Assembly: GCF_020042665.1 (NCBI RefSeq)
Contig: NZ_CP083376.1
Span: forward strand, 3,074,001-3,138,000
Direction of reading: 5' to 3'
From: Pseudoxanthomonas sp. X-1
GTDB lineage: Bacteria > Pseudomonadota > Gammaproteobacteria > Xanthomonadales > Xanthomonadaceae
Length of the DNA: 64,000 bases
The notes beneath the pieces are model-generated. The model saw only the letters and a list, made by a program, of their open reading frames with translations. It was not told the origin of the DNA and did no database searches. The position numbers were made by a program, and so were the translations under genes. Positions 18,933 through 28,575 of the stretch are shown in pieces (the first letter of the stretch is position 1; every line of letters starts with the position of its first letter).

Positions 18933-18964
18933 TCAGTCGCTAGCCGCGACTTCGAGCTCCCCTG
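18933..18964. repeat. Dispersed 32-base intergenic repeat, copy 1
   Basis: This copy matches 55665-55696 at 31 of 32 bases. The core GTCGCTAGCCGCGAC has five-base inverted arms around TAGCC and is followed by TTC(G/A)AGCTCCCCTG. Looser similarity continues upstream (CCCTCCCC...). It looks like a family of non-coding repeats of this genome. Confidence 0.75.
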
Positions 18965-19015
18965 CTTCGCCAGAGAGGGGGCAGACCTTGTGGTCGGAGG
19001 CGCTGCTGCCCGAAC

Positions 19016-19057
19016 CCCCAATCCCCAATCCCCAATCCCCAATCCCCAATCCCCAAT
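19016..19057. repeat. Six tandem CCCCAAT heptamers
   Basis: Six exact head-to-tail copies of CCCCAAT lie in the gap between the S1/P1 nuclease and the aldehyde dehydrogenase, 194 bases before the latter. They are a candidate for slippage and phase-variable length. Confidence 0.9.
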
Positions 19058-19250
19058 CCGGGGCACCCGTGCCAAAGGCGGAGACGGCGCTGAGCAGCAC
19101 ACCTCGAGCGTTAGCCTGCGGCAGCGAACGCGGCCTATCCCGGCCTGCGCCCCCTGGCCTGGCCCAGGCCTGGCCGAGCGGCCTGCTAAAATTGCCGATC
19201 CTGCCGCGCTCCCCCGCCCGCGGCACCTCGCATTCGAACACGGAGCTTCC

Positions 19251-20783
19251 ATGTCTGCTGACCTGCTCAAGGCCCTGGGCCTTGGCCCGACCAATCCCGG
19301 CACCTACCTCGGCAACGGCCAGTGGTCCGACACCACCGACGCCGGAGTGCTGGAGTCGGTCAACCCGACTACCAATGCCGTCATCGCCACGGTCCATGCC
19401 AGCAGCCAGTCCGATTACGACACCGTGATCGAACGCGCGCAGGCGGCCTTCAAGACCTGGCGCACCACGCCGGCGCCGCGTCGCGGCGAGGCCGTGCGCC
19501 TGTGCGGCGAGGCGCTGCGCAAGCACAAGGACCTGCTCGGCTCGCTGGTGGCGCTGGAGATGGGCAAGTCCAAGCCGGAAGGCGATGGCGAGGTGCAGGA
19601 GATGATCGACATCGCCGACTTCGCCGTGGGCCAGAGCCGCATGCTCTATGGCTACACCATGCATTCGGAGCGCCCGGGCCATCGGATGTACGAGCAGTAC
19701 CACCCGATCGGGCTGGTCGGCATCATCAGCGCGTTCAACTTCCCGGTCGCGGTGTGGTCGTGGAACGCCTTCCTGGCCGCCATCTGCGGCGACATCTGCA
19801 TCTGGAAGCCGTCCAACAAGACTCCGCTGACCGCACTGGCCACGCAGAAGATCTGCAACGACGCGCTGAAGGACGCCGGCTTCCCCGACCTGTTCTTCCT
19901 GATCAACGATGCCGGCATCGAACTGTCGCAGCAGCTGGTGGACGACAAGCGCGTGCCGCTGATCAGCTTCACCGGCTCGACCGAGGTCGGCCGCATCGTC
20001 GGCGAGCGCGTGGCCCGTCGCATGGGCCGCAGCCTGCTGGAGCTGGGTGGCAACAACGCCATCATCCTGGACGAGACGGCCGACCTGAAGCTGGCCGTGC
20101 CGGGCATCGTGTTCGGCGCGGTGGGCACCGCCGGCCAGCGCTGCACCACCACCCGCCGCCTGATCGTGCACGCCTCGATCTACGACACCGTGCTGGCCAC
20201 GCTGGTCAAGGCGTACAAGCAGGTCGAAGGCAAGATCGGCGATCCGCTGGACGCGGCCAACCTGATGGGCCCGCTCAACAGCAAGGCCGCGGTCGATGCC
20301 TTCCTGAAGTCCATCGAGCAGGCCAAGGCCGCCGGCGGCACGGTGGAGACCGGCGGCAAGGCGCTGGAGCGCGAGGGCAACTTCGTCCTGCCGACCATCA
20401 TCTCGGGCCTGAAGAACTCCGATGCCATCGTCCAGCACGAGACCTTCGCCCCGATCCTGTACGTGATGAAGTACGAGACGCTGGAGGAGGCCATCGACAT
20501 GCAGAACGGCGTGCCGCAGGGCCTGTCGTCCTCGATCTTCACCAACAGCCTCAAGTCGGCCGAGAAGTTCCTGTCGGCCGCCGGCAGCGACTGCGGCATC
20601 GCCAACGTCAACATCGGCACCTCCGGTGCGGAGATCGGCGGCGCGTTCGGCGGCGAGAAGGACACCGGCGGCGGGCGCGAGTCCGGTTCGGATGCGTGGA
20701 AGGCCTACATGCGCCGCCAGACCAACACGATCAACTACTCCGATTCGCTGCCGCTGGCGCAGGGCATCAAGTTCGATCTTTAA
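19251..20783 (+). CDS. amaB: ALDH7-type aldehyde dehydrogenase (L-piperidine-6-carboxylate dehydrogenase-like)
   Basis: NAD-dependent enzyme that oxidises 2-aminoadipate semialdehyde (in equilibrium with piperideine-6-carboxylate) in lysine breakdown. 510 residues. It has NAD-binding [10 protein letters not shown], the general-base Glu in SLLELGGNN, the catalytic Cys298 in [12 protein letters not shown], and the ALDH7 signature [20 protein letters not shown] with [16 protein letters not shown]. The start at 19251 follows CGGAGC. No other lysine-catabolism gene is nearby. The symbol rests on ALDH7 features; another semialdehyde substrate is possible. Confidence 0.82.
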   Translation: MSADLLKALGLGPTNPGTYLGNGQWSDTTDAGVLESVNPTTNAVIATVHASSQSDYDTVIERAQAAFKTWRTTPAPRRGEAVRLCGEALRKHKDLLGSLVALEMGKSKPEGDGEVQEMIDIADFAVGQSRMLYGYTMHSERPGHRMYEQYHPIGLVGIISAFNFPVAVWSWNAFLAAICGDICIWKPSNKTPLTALATQKICNDALKDAGFPDLFFLINDAGIELSQQLVDDKRVPLISFTGSTEVGRIVGERVARRMGRSLLELGGNNAIILDETADLKLAVPGIVFGAVGTAGQRCTTTRRLIVHASIYDTVLATLVKAYKQVEGKIGDPLDAANLMGPLNSKAAVDAFLKSIEQAKAAGGTVETGGKALEREGNFVLPTIISGLKNSDAIVQHETFAPILYVMKYETLEEAIDMQNGVPQGLSSSIFTNSLKSAEKFLSAAGSDCGIANVNIGTSGAEIGGAFGGEKDTGGGRESGSDAWKAYMRRQTNTINYSDSLPLAQGIKFDL

Positions 20784-20832
20784 GGGGCCAACAGTGCACG
20801 GAACGGCCTTGGGGCCGATCCGTGCCTGATCT

Positions 20833-20860
20833 CGCCGTCGCCGTACGGCCGGCGACGGCG
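20833..20860. terminator. Hairpin between convergent genes
   Basis: Ten-base perfect arms CGCCGTCGCC / GGCGACGGCG with an eight-base loop lie between the stops of the ALDH7 gene and the convergent beta-galactosidase. There is no T-run. It is probably a two-way transcript end. Confidence 0.5.
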
Positions 20861-20879
20861 CATCTCAGGTCGCGCGCGC

Positions 20880-23432
20880 CTAGGCAGGCGCGACCAGGAC
20901 TTCCAGCTCCAGCACCGCACCCCGCAAGCCGGGCGCGCTGGCCTGCAGCCGCAGCCGGCCCGGCGCACGCGCACTCTGCACGATCGCCTGGCACAGGCCG
21001 TTGAAGGCGCGGCGCCGCGCGGCCTTGTCGGCCTCGTGGCTGGCCGGGTCGCCGTTGCCGACGCCGATCAGCGCCCCCGCCCCGCTGACCTGGAAACGAA
21101 CCTCGTCGCTCGCGGTCGGCACCTGCCGGCCCTGCGCGTCGACGATGGCCACTTCGATCATGCCCACGTCCTGGCCGTCGGCCAGCAGGCTGGCGCGCTC
21201 GCAGCGCAGCGCGATGGCGGCCTGCGCGCCGGTGGTCTCGCGCCGCTGCACCAGCACCTGCTCGCCGCCGCGATAGCCGCGCGCCTCGATCGCGCCAGGT
21301 GCATAGCGCACGCGCCACTCCACGTGGCCGTAGCGCGGCACGCGGCGCCGGCCTTGGCTAACGCCGTTGACCCACAGCTCGACCTCGTCCAGGTTGCTGT
21401 GGCACCACACGTCCACCATGCCATTGGCCAAGGCCGGCAGCGCGTCCCAGTTCCAGTGCGGGAACAGGTGCAGCACCGGCGCCTGCGTCCACTGCGCGCG
21501 GTAGTACCAGGCGTTGTCCTTGGGGAAGCCGCAGCTGTCGAGCACGCCGAACTGCGAGCCCACGTTGGGCCAGCGGTTGTAGGGCGTCGGCTCGCCGCGA
21601 TAGTCGAACCCGGTCCAGACGAAGCCGCCGGCGATCCACGGCCGTTCGGCCACGAACGCCCACCACGACTCGGACGTGGACGCCCACCACGGGTGGTCGA
21701 CGTCGTAGGCGCGCGTATAGCCACGGGCATCGTCGACGAAGTAGTTGCCGCGCACCGACACCGTGCTGGCGGTCTCGCTGCCGTACACCGGCCGCTGCGG
21801 ATCGCGCGCGTGGAAGGCGTCCATCTGGTTGGTGCGATAGTTGAAGCCGACCACGTCCACCACCTGCCCCACGCCCTCGCCGAAGCCCTTGTCCATGGCG
21901 AAGGTAGTCGGCCGGGTCGGATCGAGCCGGCGTACCAGCGCCTGCATCGTGCCGACGATGCGCGCACCGCGCGCGGTGACCATCTGCGGCTCTTCGTTAC
22001 CCAGCGACCAGGCGATCACGCTGGGCCGGTTGCGGTCGCGCAGCAACAGGCGCTGCAGCTCGTGCATCGCCTCCGGGTCGGAGGACATGCGCCGGGTCTC
22101 GGCGATCACCAGCATGCCCAAGCGGTCGCACAGGTCCATCAGCGCCGGGCTGGCCGGGTTGTGCGCCATGCGCCAGGCGTTGCATCCCAGGGCCTTGAGC
22201 TGCTGCAGGCGCCAGGCGTGCAAGGCGTCGGGGATGGCCGTGCCCACGCCGGCATGATCGTGGTGGTTGCAGGTGCCCTTGAGCTTGTACGGCGCGCCAT
22301 TGAGCAGGAAGCCGCGCTGGGCGTCGAAGGCGATGCTGCGCACGCCGAACGCGACCTGGACCGCATCGCGCGCGACGCCCTCCACGCGCAGTTCGGCCAG
22401 CAGTTGGTACAGCACCGGCGTCTCGGGCGACCACAGCTGCGGCGCGTCGAAGGCCAGCGCGTGGCGGACCGTGGCCGAATCGCCCGGCGCCACCTGCGCC
22501 GCCGGCAGCCGCGCGTTGGCGACCACGCGCCCGTCGGGGGCCAGGACCTGCAGCACCAGCATGCAGGCCTCAGCCTGGTCGCCCGCGTTGTGCAGGGTCG
22601 CCTCGACCGCGCAGGCGGCCTGCCCGGCGCGGGGCGTGGCGCGCACCACGATCCCGCCGGCGGGGATGTGCAGCGGATCGGTCCTGCGCAGCCAGACATG
22701 GCGGTAGATCCCGGCGCCTTCGTAGAACCAGCCTTCGCCCAGCGTGGCATCCACGCGCACGGCGATCACGTTGCGGGCGCCGTAGTCGACCACATCGGTG
22801 ATGTCCACCTCGAAGCCGCTATAGCCGCTGGCGTTGGTGCCGACGATATGGCCGTTGCAGAACACGACGCAGTCGCGGAACACCCCGTCGAATTCCAGCA
22901 CCAGGCGCCGACCCGCATCGCCGGCGGGAATGTCCAGTTCGCGCCGGTACCAGCCGACGCTGGTCTCGGGGTGGTCGCGGCCCACGGGACGATAGCCGTG
23001 CGCGGCGGCCGGATCGTCGACGCCGGCGGGCGGTCGGGGATTGGGCACGAAGGGCAGTTCCACCGCCCAGTCGTGCGGCAGCGACAGCGCGCGCCAGCCC
23101 GCATCGTCGTAAGCGATCTGCGCCGCATCGGCGGTGTCCTTGCCGGCCTTGGCGTAGGTGCGCTGGTAGGTGCCGAAGTTGAAGTCGCGCGCCGGGTCAT
23201 CGGCGTGGCCGAAGGCGAAGCGCCAGTCGGCATCCAGGCGGTCGCGCTGACGCGCGCCAGGCGTTGGACGCCCGGCCGGCGCCCGCGGCAATGCGAGTGC
23301 CGAGGATGCCTGCGCGACGGCCGCGTCACCGGCGGCGCTCGGTGTCGCCGCCGCGCGGCCCGCCGGCACGGCGACCGCCACGCCACCAGCCATCAGCGCG
23401 CGCAGCAGTTCGCGTCGGCTCAACTCGCTCAT
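20880..23432 (-). CDS. GH2 beta-galactosidase, exported
   Basis: Releases galactose from galacto-oligosaccharides made by the GH53 enzyme encoded just upstream. 850 residues. The N terminus MSELSRRELLRALMAGG is a twin-arginine-like signal. A jelly-roll sugar-binding domain (WYRRELDIPAGDAGRRLVLEFDGV), an Ig-like domain and a TIM barrel follow. The acid/base Glu is in SLGNEEPQ (about 480) and the nucleophile in VYGSETAS (about 553). C-terminal beta domains complete it. The start overlaps the GH53 stop by four bases (ATGA), so the two are co-translated. Beta-glucuronidase activity is the main alternative within GH2; the galactan context argues for galactosidase. Confidence 0.85.
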   Translation of the reverse strand: MSELSRRELLRALMAGGVAVAVPAGRAAATPSAAGDAAVAQASSALALPRAPAGRPTPGARQRDRLDADWRFAFGHADDPARDFNFGTYQRTYAKAGKDTADAAQIAYDDAGWRALSLPHDWAVELPFVPNPRPPAGVDDPAAAHGYRPVGRDHPETSVGWYRRELDIPAGDAGRRLVLEFDGVFRDCVVFCNGHIVGTNASGYSGFEVDITDVVDYGARNVIAVRVDATLGEGWFYEGAGIYRHVWLRRTDPLHIPAGGIVVRATPRAGQAACAVEATLHNAGDQAEACMLVLQVLAPDGRVVANARLPAAQVAPGDSATVRHALAFDAPQLWSPETPVLYQLLAELRVEGVARDAVQVAFGVRSIAFDAQRGFLLNGAPYKLKGTCNHHDHAGVGTAIPDALHAWRLQQLKALGCNAWRMAHNPASPALMDLCDRLGMLVIAETRRMSSDPEAMHELQRLLLRDRNRPSVIAWSLGNEEPQMVTARGARIVGTMQALVRRLDPTRPTTFAMDKGFGEGVGQVVDVVGFNYRTNQMDAFHARDPQRPVYGSETASTVSVRGNYFVDDARGYTRAYDVDHPWWASTSESWWAFVAERPWIAGGFVWTGFDYRGEPTPYNRWPNVGSQFGVLDSCGFPKDNAWYYRAQWTQAPVLHLFPHWNWDALPALANGMVDVWCHSNLDEVELWVNGVSQGRRRVPRYGHVEWRVRYAPGAIEARGYRGGEQVLVQRRETTGAQAAIALRCERASLLADGQDVGMIEVAIVDAQGRQVPTASDEVRFQVSGAGALIGVGNGDPASHEADKAARRRAFNGLCQAIVQSARAPGRLRLQASAPGLRGAVLELEVLVAPA

Positions 23433-24571
23433 CGCGGCAGGCGGTAGTCGTGGCGCATGAAGTCGATGCCCGGCAGCAGCGCGTTGCCGTGCCGGAAGTC
23501 GAAGAACGTGGCGTTCTCCCAGGACGAGCCGGTGCCCCAGCGCGTCTTGCAGCGGCTGGTGGTCCACTCCGGCGCCCAATAGACCACGCCGCTGCCGTCG
23601 TTGTCGGCCACCAGTTGGGTCAGGTCGGTGAGATAACGCAGCTGCCCATCGGGCGTGGCCGGATAGCCTGGGATCAGCGAGTCCTCACCGAGCAGGTTGT
23701 GCGATGCGTCGCCCGCTTCCAGCGTCCACGGGTACGCCGTCTCCACCACCACCACGTCCCTGTCCGGATAGGTCTTGCGCAGGCGCGCGATGGTCTGGCC
23801 CAGCTGCGCCATCGTCTGCGTGGACCACTTGCGGTAATAGCTGATGCCGATCAGCTCGAAACCGCGCACCCCGGCGCGCTCGGCTGCCGCGAACCAGGGC
23901 TCCACGTTCTCCGGCTGGGCAATATGCAGCATCACCCGCGGCCGGATCCTGGAGTGGGCGCCGGCATCGTGGACCGCGCGGATGCCGGCGTTGAACAGGG
24001 CCGCGTTGCGCGTCCAGTCGATGCGGTCCTTCTGCTTGTCCCAGACCCGGGAGCTCATCAGCTCGGGATTGGTCTCGTTGCCGACCTGGATCAGCTCGGG
24101 CATCAGCCCCTCGCGGTCCAGCGCCATCAGCGTGTCGTAGGTGAAGTTGTAGAGCGTGCGCGCCAGGTCGTCGGTATCGGCGATGTCGGCCCAGGCCTTG
24201 GGGATGTACTGCTTGTCGCCGTCGGCCCAGTCGTCGGAGTAGTGCAGGTCCAGCAGCACCTGCATGCCCTGGGCGCGGGCCCGGCGCACGGTCTTCTTCA
24301 CGTCCGACAGGTCGCTGTAGCGCGTCCAGCGCGCGTCGTTCCACAGCCGCACGCGCACCAGGTTGGCGCCATGGGCGCGGAAGAGCGAGAACACGTCCTC
24401 GACCTTGCCGCCCTCGCGGTACTGCACGCCGCAGTCCTCCATCTCGTTGGCGAAGGACAGGTCCGCGCCGAGATAGAACGGGCGCCCGGGCTCATCGGCC
24501 CAGCCCGGCAGCGCCACCAGCGACGCGGCCAGCAACGCGGCGCGCAGCCATCCTCTGCTCCGATTGGTCAC
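23429..24571 (-). CDS. GH53 endo-beta-1,4-galactanase
   Basis: Cuts beta-1,4-galactan side chains of pectin (arabinogalactan I). 380 residues with a signal peptide (RAALLAASLVALPGWA). Family motifs are FYLGADLSFANEMEDCGVQY, VRVRLWNDAR and LLDLHYSDDWADG. The acid/base is Glu166 in VGNETNPE and the nucleophile Glu277 in VVVETAYPWT. The start is GTG at 24571, preceded by AAGGAG that overlaps the TonB-receptor stop; the gap is 13 bases. It is the middle gene of the receptor-GH53-GH2 operon. Confidence 0.92.
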   Translation of the reverse strand: MTNRSRGWLRAALLAASLVALPGWADEPGRPFYLGADLSFANEMEDCGVQYREGGKVEDVFSLFRAHGANLVRVRLWNDARWTRYSDLSDVKKTVRRARAQGMQVLLDLHYSDDWADGDKQYIPKAWADIADTDDLARTLYNFTYDTLMALDREGLMPELIQVGNETNPELMSSRVWDKQKDRIDWTRNAALFNAGIRAVHDAGAHSRIRPRVMLHIAQPENVEPWFAAAERAGVRGFELIGISYYRKWSTQTMAQLGQTIARLRKTYPDRDVVVVETAYPWTLEAGDASHNLLGEDSLIPGYPATPDGQLRYLTDLTQLVADNDGSGVVYWAPEWTTSRCKTRWGTGSSWENATFFDFRHGNALLPGIDFMRHDYRLPR

Positions 24572-24584
24572 AGGCGCAGCTCCT

Positions 24585-27257
24585 TCAGAACCGGAACGTG
24601 GCTTCCAGCGAGAAACGCCGGCCGAACAACTGGTAGCCGCCGTCGTCCATGTTGGCCAGGCGATACGGCAGGTTGTCGGTATAGGCGCGCATGGCCTCGT
24701 TGGTGAGGTTGCTGACCTGCAGCTTCACGCCCCAGCGCGGATTGAACTGCCAGCCCACGCTGGCATCCCAGGTGCCCATGCTGTCCAGGCGCACCAGGTG
24801 GGCGGCGTTCCAGCCGTACACCGTGGTGTAGGGGCTGTGGTAGCTGTAGCCCGCGCGCGCCTCCAGCGTGCCGTTGCTGTACCACAGGTCGGCCGAACCG
24901 GTGCGCCGCGCCAGCCCGCTCAGCGGCAGCGGATTGTTGGCCGGCGAGAACTCGTGCAGGTTGGAATCGACGTAGGAGAGGTTGGAATAGATGCCGAAGT
25001 TCTCCATCCCCGGGATGAACCAGAACGGCGTCTGGAAGGTCAGCTCGACGCCGTCGATGTAACCGCCGCCGCCGTTGAACGGGCCACTGATCAGGTAGTC
25101 GCGGCCGTCAATGGTCTCGTGCTCGGTCTTGTAGCCGATGCTCGAATCGACCCACTTGCGATACACCGCCAGCGCGGCCAGCGCCTCCTTGTGGAAATAC
25201 CACTCGTAGGACAGGTCGAGCTGGGTGGCGCGGAACGGGTCCAGCCGCGGGTTGCCGCCGCTGCCGGTGAGCTGGCCGCTGACCGTGGCCGGATTGTCCA
25301 GGTAACGACCGGTGCGCAGCTCGTCCAGCGGCGGCCGAGCGACCACCTTGGCGGCGGACAGGCGCAGGATCTTGTCGTCGGCGATGAGGAAGTTGACCGT
25401 CGCGCTGGGCAGCACGTCGGTGTAGTCCTTGCTCGCGCTGCTGGGCGCGTAGGTGTTGCCATCGACGGTGTCGTAGCCGTCGCTGCGGGTGCGCGTGGCG
25501 ACCACGCGCACGCCGACATTGCCGGTCACGTCCACGCCCAGCCAGTTGGAGCTGAAGTTGGCCTTGGCGAAGGCTTCCTTGACCCGCTCGCGCACGTTCC
25601 AGTGATCCAGCATCTGCTCGGCCAGCGCGGAAGGAGCGAAGCCGCCGAAGCCCAGCCCGGCGATGTCGTCCACGTTGCCGGCATAGACCGGCGGCACGTT
25701 CAGGCCGGGAATCTCCAGGGGATGGATCAGACCGGCATAGGCCGAGATCGGCTGGTCGTAGTCCGAGTAGTTGGCCAGCTCGTGGCGGTTGCGCTTGACC
25801 CGGTCGGAAACGCGCGCGCCGAACGAGAGCCGGTTGAACGCGCCATCCAGCGGACGGCTGGCATCCAGCGCCAGCGCGACGATGCGGTCGCGCAGGGTCT
25901 GCGGCTCGTCGCTGCCGGCGATGCCCCAGGCCGGCGTGGCGCTGCTGGTCGAGATCCAGGGCGCGTGGCCCGGCGCGAAGTCGAAGGACACGCTGTCCGG
26001 ATTGAGCCCGAACTGCACCGAGCGCCAGCGGTTCTCGCGCTTGGCCTGCGAGGCCGACAGATCGGCGCCGAGGGTCCACACCTCGCCGGTCCACTTGCCG
26101 TTGAGGCCGCCGGCGGTGAGCGTCTTGACCTCGTTGTACTTGGCCAGCACCTGGTCCATCTCCAGCGGCGTGCCCCACTGCGAGTTGATCAGCGTGCCGC
26201 CGACCACGTTGTGGTCGATCATGTGGATCGACGAGCCCGGCTGGCCGTACGGGTTCCACCACGACCAGATGCTGTCGTCCCAGTTGCGGTACCAGGTCTG
26301 CGACTGGTCCTCGTCGATGCGCACCTTGGAATAGAGCGCGTCGGCCTTGAGTTCGAAGTTGCCGCTGCGCCACTGCAGCGCGGCCATCGCGCCGGTGCGT
26401 GTCTGGTCGATCAGCTTGAGCTGGTCGGCCGCGCCCCAGGGGGTGTAGTCGCGCGTGCCGTCGCCGTCCACGTCCACCGCGCTGGCGTCGTCGGTATAGC
26501 CCCAGCTGCCGATCAGCGCGTTGGCGTTCTTCTGCTTCTGGTAGGTCGCGCCCACGGCGATGGCCAGGTCGTCGTTGATCCGGCGCACCCAGCTGGCGCC
26601 GAAGCGGCTGCCCCAGGGGCTGTAGCCGTCCACGTCCTTGCCCTGGTCGTAGAACACCGGCCCAGCGCTGGCCACGAACTGCGGGCCGGTGTAGGTGAGC
26701 GGATCGATCGTGGCGATGTCCACGGTGGCGGCGATGCCGCCGGCGATCAGGTCGGCCGAGGGCGTCTTGTAGACCTTGACCGAGGACACGATCTCGGTGG
26801 GAAAGATCTCCCAGCGCACCGCGCGGTCCGGCTCGGACGAGGCGATCTCGCGGCCATTGACGGTGCCCATGGTCATCCGCGGGCCCAGGCCGCGCACGGT
26901 GGCCAGGCTGGCGTTGCCGCGGTCCAGCGTGGCCGTCACGCCCGGCAGGCGCGCCAGCGCCTCGGCCACGGTGACGTTGGGCATCTGGCCCATGTTGTCG
27001 GCCGAGACCACCTCGACCACGTGATCCTCCATCTGCTTGACCGAGACCGCCTTGTCCAGCGCAGCGCGCTGGCCGGTGACGGTCACGGTGTCCAGGCGGG
27101 TGATGGCGTCACTGTCCTGGCCGGCGTCCGGCTTGCCGGACGCGTCCTGGGCCAGCGCCTGGCCGCCCAGGATGCCGAGCACGGCGACGGACAGCAGACT
27201 GAGGACGAAACGTCCCGACGCGCCGCGATGCAGGGCGCGCATGTGGTGCACTGGCAT
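24585..27257 (-). CDS. TonB-dependent outer membrane receptor, galactan oligosaccharide type
   Basis: Gated outer-membrane porin that imports substrate using TonB energy. 890 residues: signal peptide, a TonB-box region (DTVTVTGQRA), a plug domain (MPNVTVAEALARLPGVT...), then a 22-strand-type barrel ending in ...ATFRF with a terminal Phe. Plug wording such as NGREIASSEPDRAVRWEIFPTEIV belongs to the large Xanthomonas/Caulobacter receptor subfamily. The ATG at 27257 follows GGGAGG. First gene of the galactan operon; the substrate is inferred from the adjacent GH53 and GH2 enzymes. Confidence 0.9.
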   Translation of the reverse strand: MPVHHMRALHRGASGRFVLSLLSVAVLGILGGQALAQDASGKPDAGQDSDAITRLDTVTVTGQRAALDKAVSVKQMEDHVVEVVSADNMGQMPNVTVAEALARLPGVTATLDRGNASLATVRGLGPRMTMGTVNGREIASSEPDRAVRWEIFPTEIVSSVKVYKTPSADLIAGGIAATVDIATIDPLTYTGPQFVASAGPVFYDQGKDVDGYSPWGSRFGASWVRRINDDLAIAVGATYQKQKNANALIGSWGYTDDASAVDVDGDGTRDYTPWGAADQLKLIDQTRTGAMAALQWRSGNFELKADALYSKVRIDEDQSQTWYRNWDDSIWSWWNPYGQPGSSIHMIDHNVVGGTLINSQWGTPLEMDQVLAKYNEVKTLTAGGLNGKWTGEVWTLGADLSASQAKRENRWRSVQFGLNPDSVSFDFAPGHAPWISTSSATPAWGIAGSDEPQTLRDRIVALALDASRPLDGAFNRLSFGARVSDRVKRNRHELANYSDYDQPISAYAGLIHPLEIPGLNVPPVYAGNVDDIAGLGFGGFAPSALAEQMLDHWNVRERVKEAFAKANFSSNWLGVDVTGNVGVRVVATRTRSDGYDTVDGNTYAPSSASKDYTDVLPSATVNFLIADDKILRLSAAKVVARPPLDELRTGRYLDNPATVSGQLTGSGGNPRLDPFRATQLDLSYEWYFHKEALAALAVYRKWVDSSIGYKTEHETIDGRDYLISGPFNGGGGYIDGVELTFQTPFWFIPGMENFGIYSNLSYVDSNLHEFSPANNPLPLSGLARRTGSADLWYSNGTLEARAGYSYHSPYTTVYGWNAAHLVRLDSMGTWDASVGWQFNPRWGVKLQVSNLTNEAMRAYTDNLPYRLANMDDGGYQLFGRRFSLEATFRF

Positions 27258-27478
27258 GATTTGTTCCCTCCCAAGGACAAATTGGCCGAACGAGTTGTGA
27301 GCTGGCACGGGGCGCAACTGGCCAGGCCGGCACCGAGCCGCGAGGGCGGTACCGCCGTGCCGATCAGCCGGACCTCAGGTCCGAGGCCTTGCCTGCCACG
27401 ATCGGCAGGGTCGGTTGGACCCGGCAGGGCCACGATGTGTCTGCGGGGCGGCAGCATAGGAATGGCAGACATGCCGCA

Positions 27479-27491
27479 CAAATGAAATATT
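27479..27491. promoter_or_regulatory. Candidate operator CAAATGAAAT upstream of the galactan operon
   Basis: CAAATGAAATATT lies in an AT-rich patch about 222 bases upstream of the TonB receptor start. The first ten bases recur, in the same orientation relative to transcription, upstream of the galactose operon (28534-28543). It is a plausible common regulator site; the LysR gene between the operons is the natural candidate. Elsewhere 27258-27528 shows no clear promoter boxes. Confidence 0.4.
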
Positions 27492-27528
27492 CACAGGGAG
27501 CTATCTCACCCAGGAATACGTGCGACCC

Positions 27529-28446
27529 TCACGCCGGCGTGTCGTAAAGCCCCCGCGCCGTTTCGCGCAGCGCCTCAAGGACGCTGGACGCGGCGGGCGA
27601 AAGCTGGTGGCCGCGGCGGCGGACGATGCCGAAGTCCTCCATCTGCACATCCATGTCGATCGGCAGCACCGCCAGCTGCCCGGCCTGGACGTGGGCCGCC
27701 ACCGAGCGCGCCGGCAGCACGGTCAGGAAGTCGCTCTCGGCCAGCAGCGCGGTGATCACCGGCAGGGCCGAGGTCTCGATGACGTTGTCCGGCCAGGGCA
27801 TGCCGTACTGCATGAACGCCGTGCCCAGCCGCGCGCGCAGCACGCTCTCGCGCGGCGGGACGATCCAGCCGCATCCGGCCAGGTCGGCGTGCGACAGCGG
27901 GCGCCCGCTCAGCGGATGGCCGGCGCGGGCGATCACCGCGTGCGGCTCGTCGGCCAGGCGCTCGAACTCCAGCTCATCGCGCAGCTCGGCATCCATGATC
28001 CGCCCCACCACGATGTCCAGCTGGCCATCGAGCAGGCGCGAGACCAGCGGCCGGCTGTAGTCCATCTCCACCCGGACCAGGATGCCGGGGAAGGCGCGCT
28101 TGACCCGCGCCACCGCCAGCGGCACCAGGTTGGTGCCCGGGTTGACGACCGTGCCCAGCGCCGCCTGCCCCAGCCGCCCCTCGCGCAGCGCGGCGATCTC
28201 ATCGCCGGCATGGGCCAGCTCGGACAGCGCCGCCCGTGCATGGCGCGCCAGCACCTCGCCGTAGCGGGTCGGTTCGACGCCGCGCGCGTGGCGCTCGAAC
28301 AGCGGCACGCCCAGCAGGCTCTCCATCTCGGTCAGCAGCTTGGAGGCGGCCGGCTGGGTCATCCGCGTCGCCTCGGCGGCGCGCAGGACCGAGCGTTGCT
28401 CGTGCAGATGCTGCAAAAGCAGAAGGTGGCGCGTCTTCAGCAGCAT
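27529..28446 (-). CDS. LysR-family regulator of the galactose/galactan locus
   Basis: 305 residues. The N-terminal winged helix (HLLLLQHLHEQRSVLRAAEATRMTQPAASKLLTEMESLLGVPLFERHARG) is followed by a periplasmic-binding-like effector domain (DELEFERLADEPHAVIARAGHPL). It resembles the GbpR-type regulators linked to galactose uptake. It lies between the minus-strand galactan operon and the divergent De Ley-Doudoroff operon, so sugar-responsive control of one or both is likely; the effector is not shown by sequence. Confidence 0.85.
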   Translation of the reverse strand: MLLKTRHLLLLQHLHEQRSVLRAAEATRMTQPAASKLLTEMESLLGVPLFERHARGVEPTRYGEVLARHARAALSELAHAGDEIAALREGRLGQAALGTVVNPGTNLVPLAVARVKRAFPGILVRVEMDYSRPLVSRLLDGQLDIVVGRIMDAELRDELEFERLADEPHAVIARAGHPLSGRPLSHADLAGCGWIVPPRESVLRARLGTAFMQYGMPWPDNVIETSALPVITALLAESDFLTVLPARSVAAHVQAGQLAVLPIDMDVQMEDFGIVRRRGHQLSPAASSVLEALRETARGLYDTPA

Positions 28447-28533
28447 GGTCCAGTCCCCTTTCTCAACCGGCGTCGATGACGCGGACGGTGGCGGACCGTA
28501 ACGTATTCCGTGGCGAAATAGAACTCTCGAAAA

Positions 28534-28543
28534 ATTTCATTTG
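28534..28543. promoter_or_regulatory. Second copy of the CAAATGAAAT motif, upstream of the galactose operon
   Basis: ATTTCATTTG on the plus strand is the complement of CAAATGAAAT at 27479-27488. It sits in a longer imperfect dyad (TGGCGAAAT ... ATTTGCCA, 28511-28545) in the divergent gap between the LysR gene and the dehydrogenase operon, where LysR regulators usually bind. Confidence 0.45.
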
Positions 28544-28575
28544 CCAGGCATAGCTTGGCTTCCAATAATCAGCGC

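Larger units (their letters stand above)
18755..19250. other. Repeat-rich intergenic stretch before the ALDH7 gene
   Basis: 496 bases. It contains one copy of a dispersed 32-base repeat (18933-18964), six tandem CCCCAAT heptamers (19016-19057), and presumably the promoter of the aldehyde dehydrogenase near its 3' end. The dehydrogenase reading frame happens to stay open across it, but there is no protein-like sequence there. Confidence 0.6.

Noticed and set aside
19016..19057. CRISPR-like repeats
   Set aside because: Heptamers follow each other without spacers, so this is a simple tandem repeat, not a CRISPR array.
18885..19250. N-terminal extension of the ALDH7 gene
   Set aside because: Contains the CCCCAAT repeat and the dispersed repeat; normal ALDH7 proteins start at the ATG at 19251.
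27290..27312. TGGCACG followed by GCAAC as a sigma-54 promoter before the galactan operon
   Set aside because: The GG-GC spacing is eight bases instead of ten and the strand is wrong for the operon.
24564..27485. A 973-codon plus-strand frame over the TonB receptor
   Set aside because: Antisense shadow of the receptor, with His/Arg/Gln-rich low-complexity sequence and no domain.
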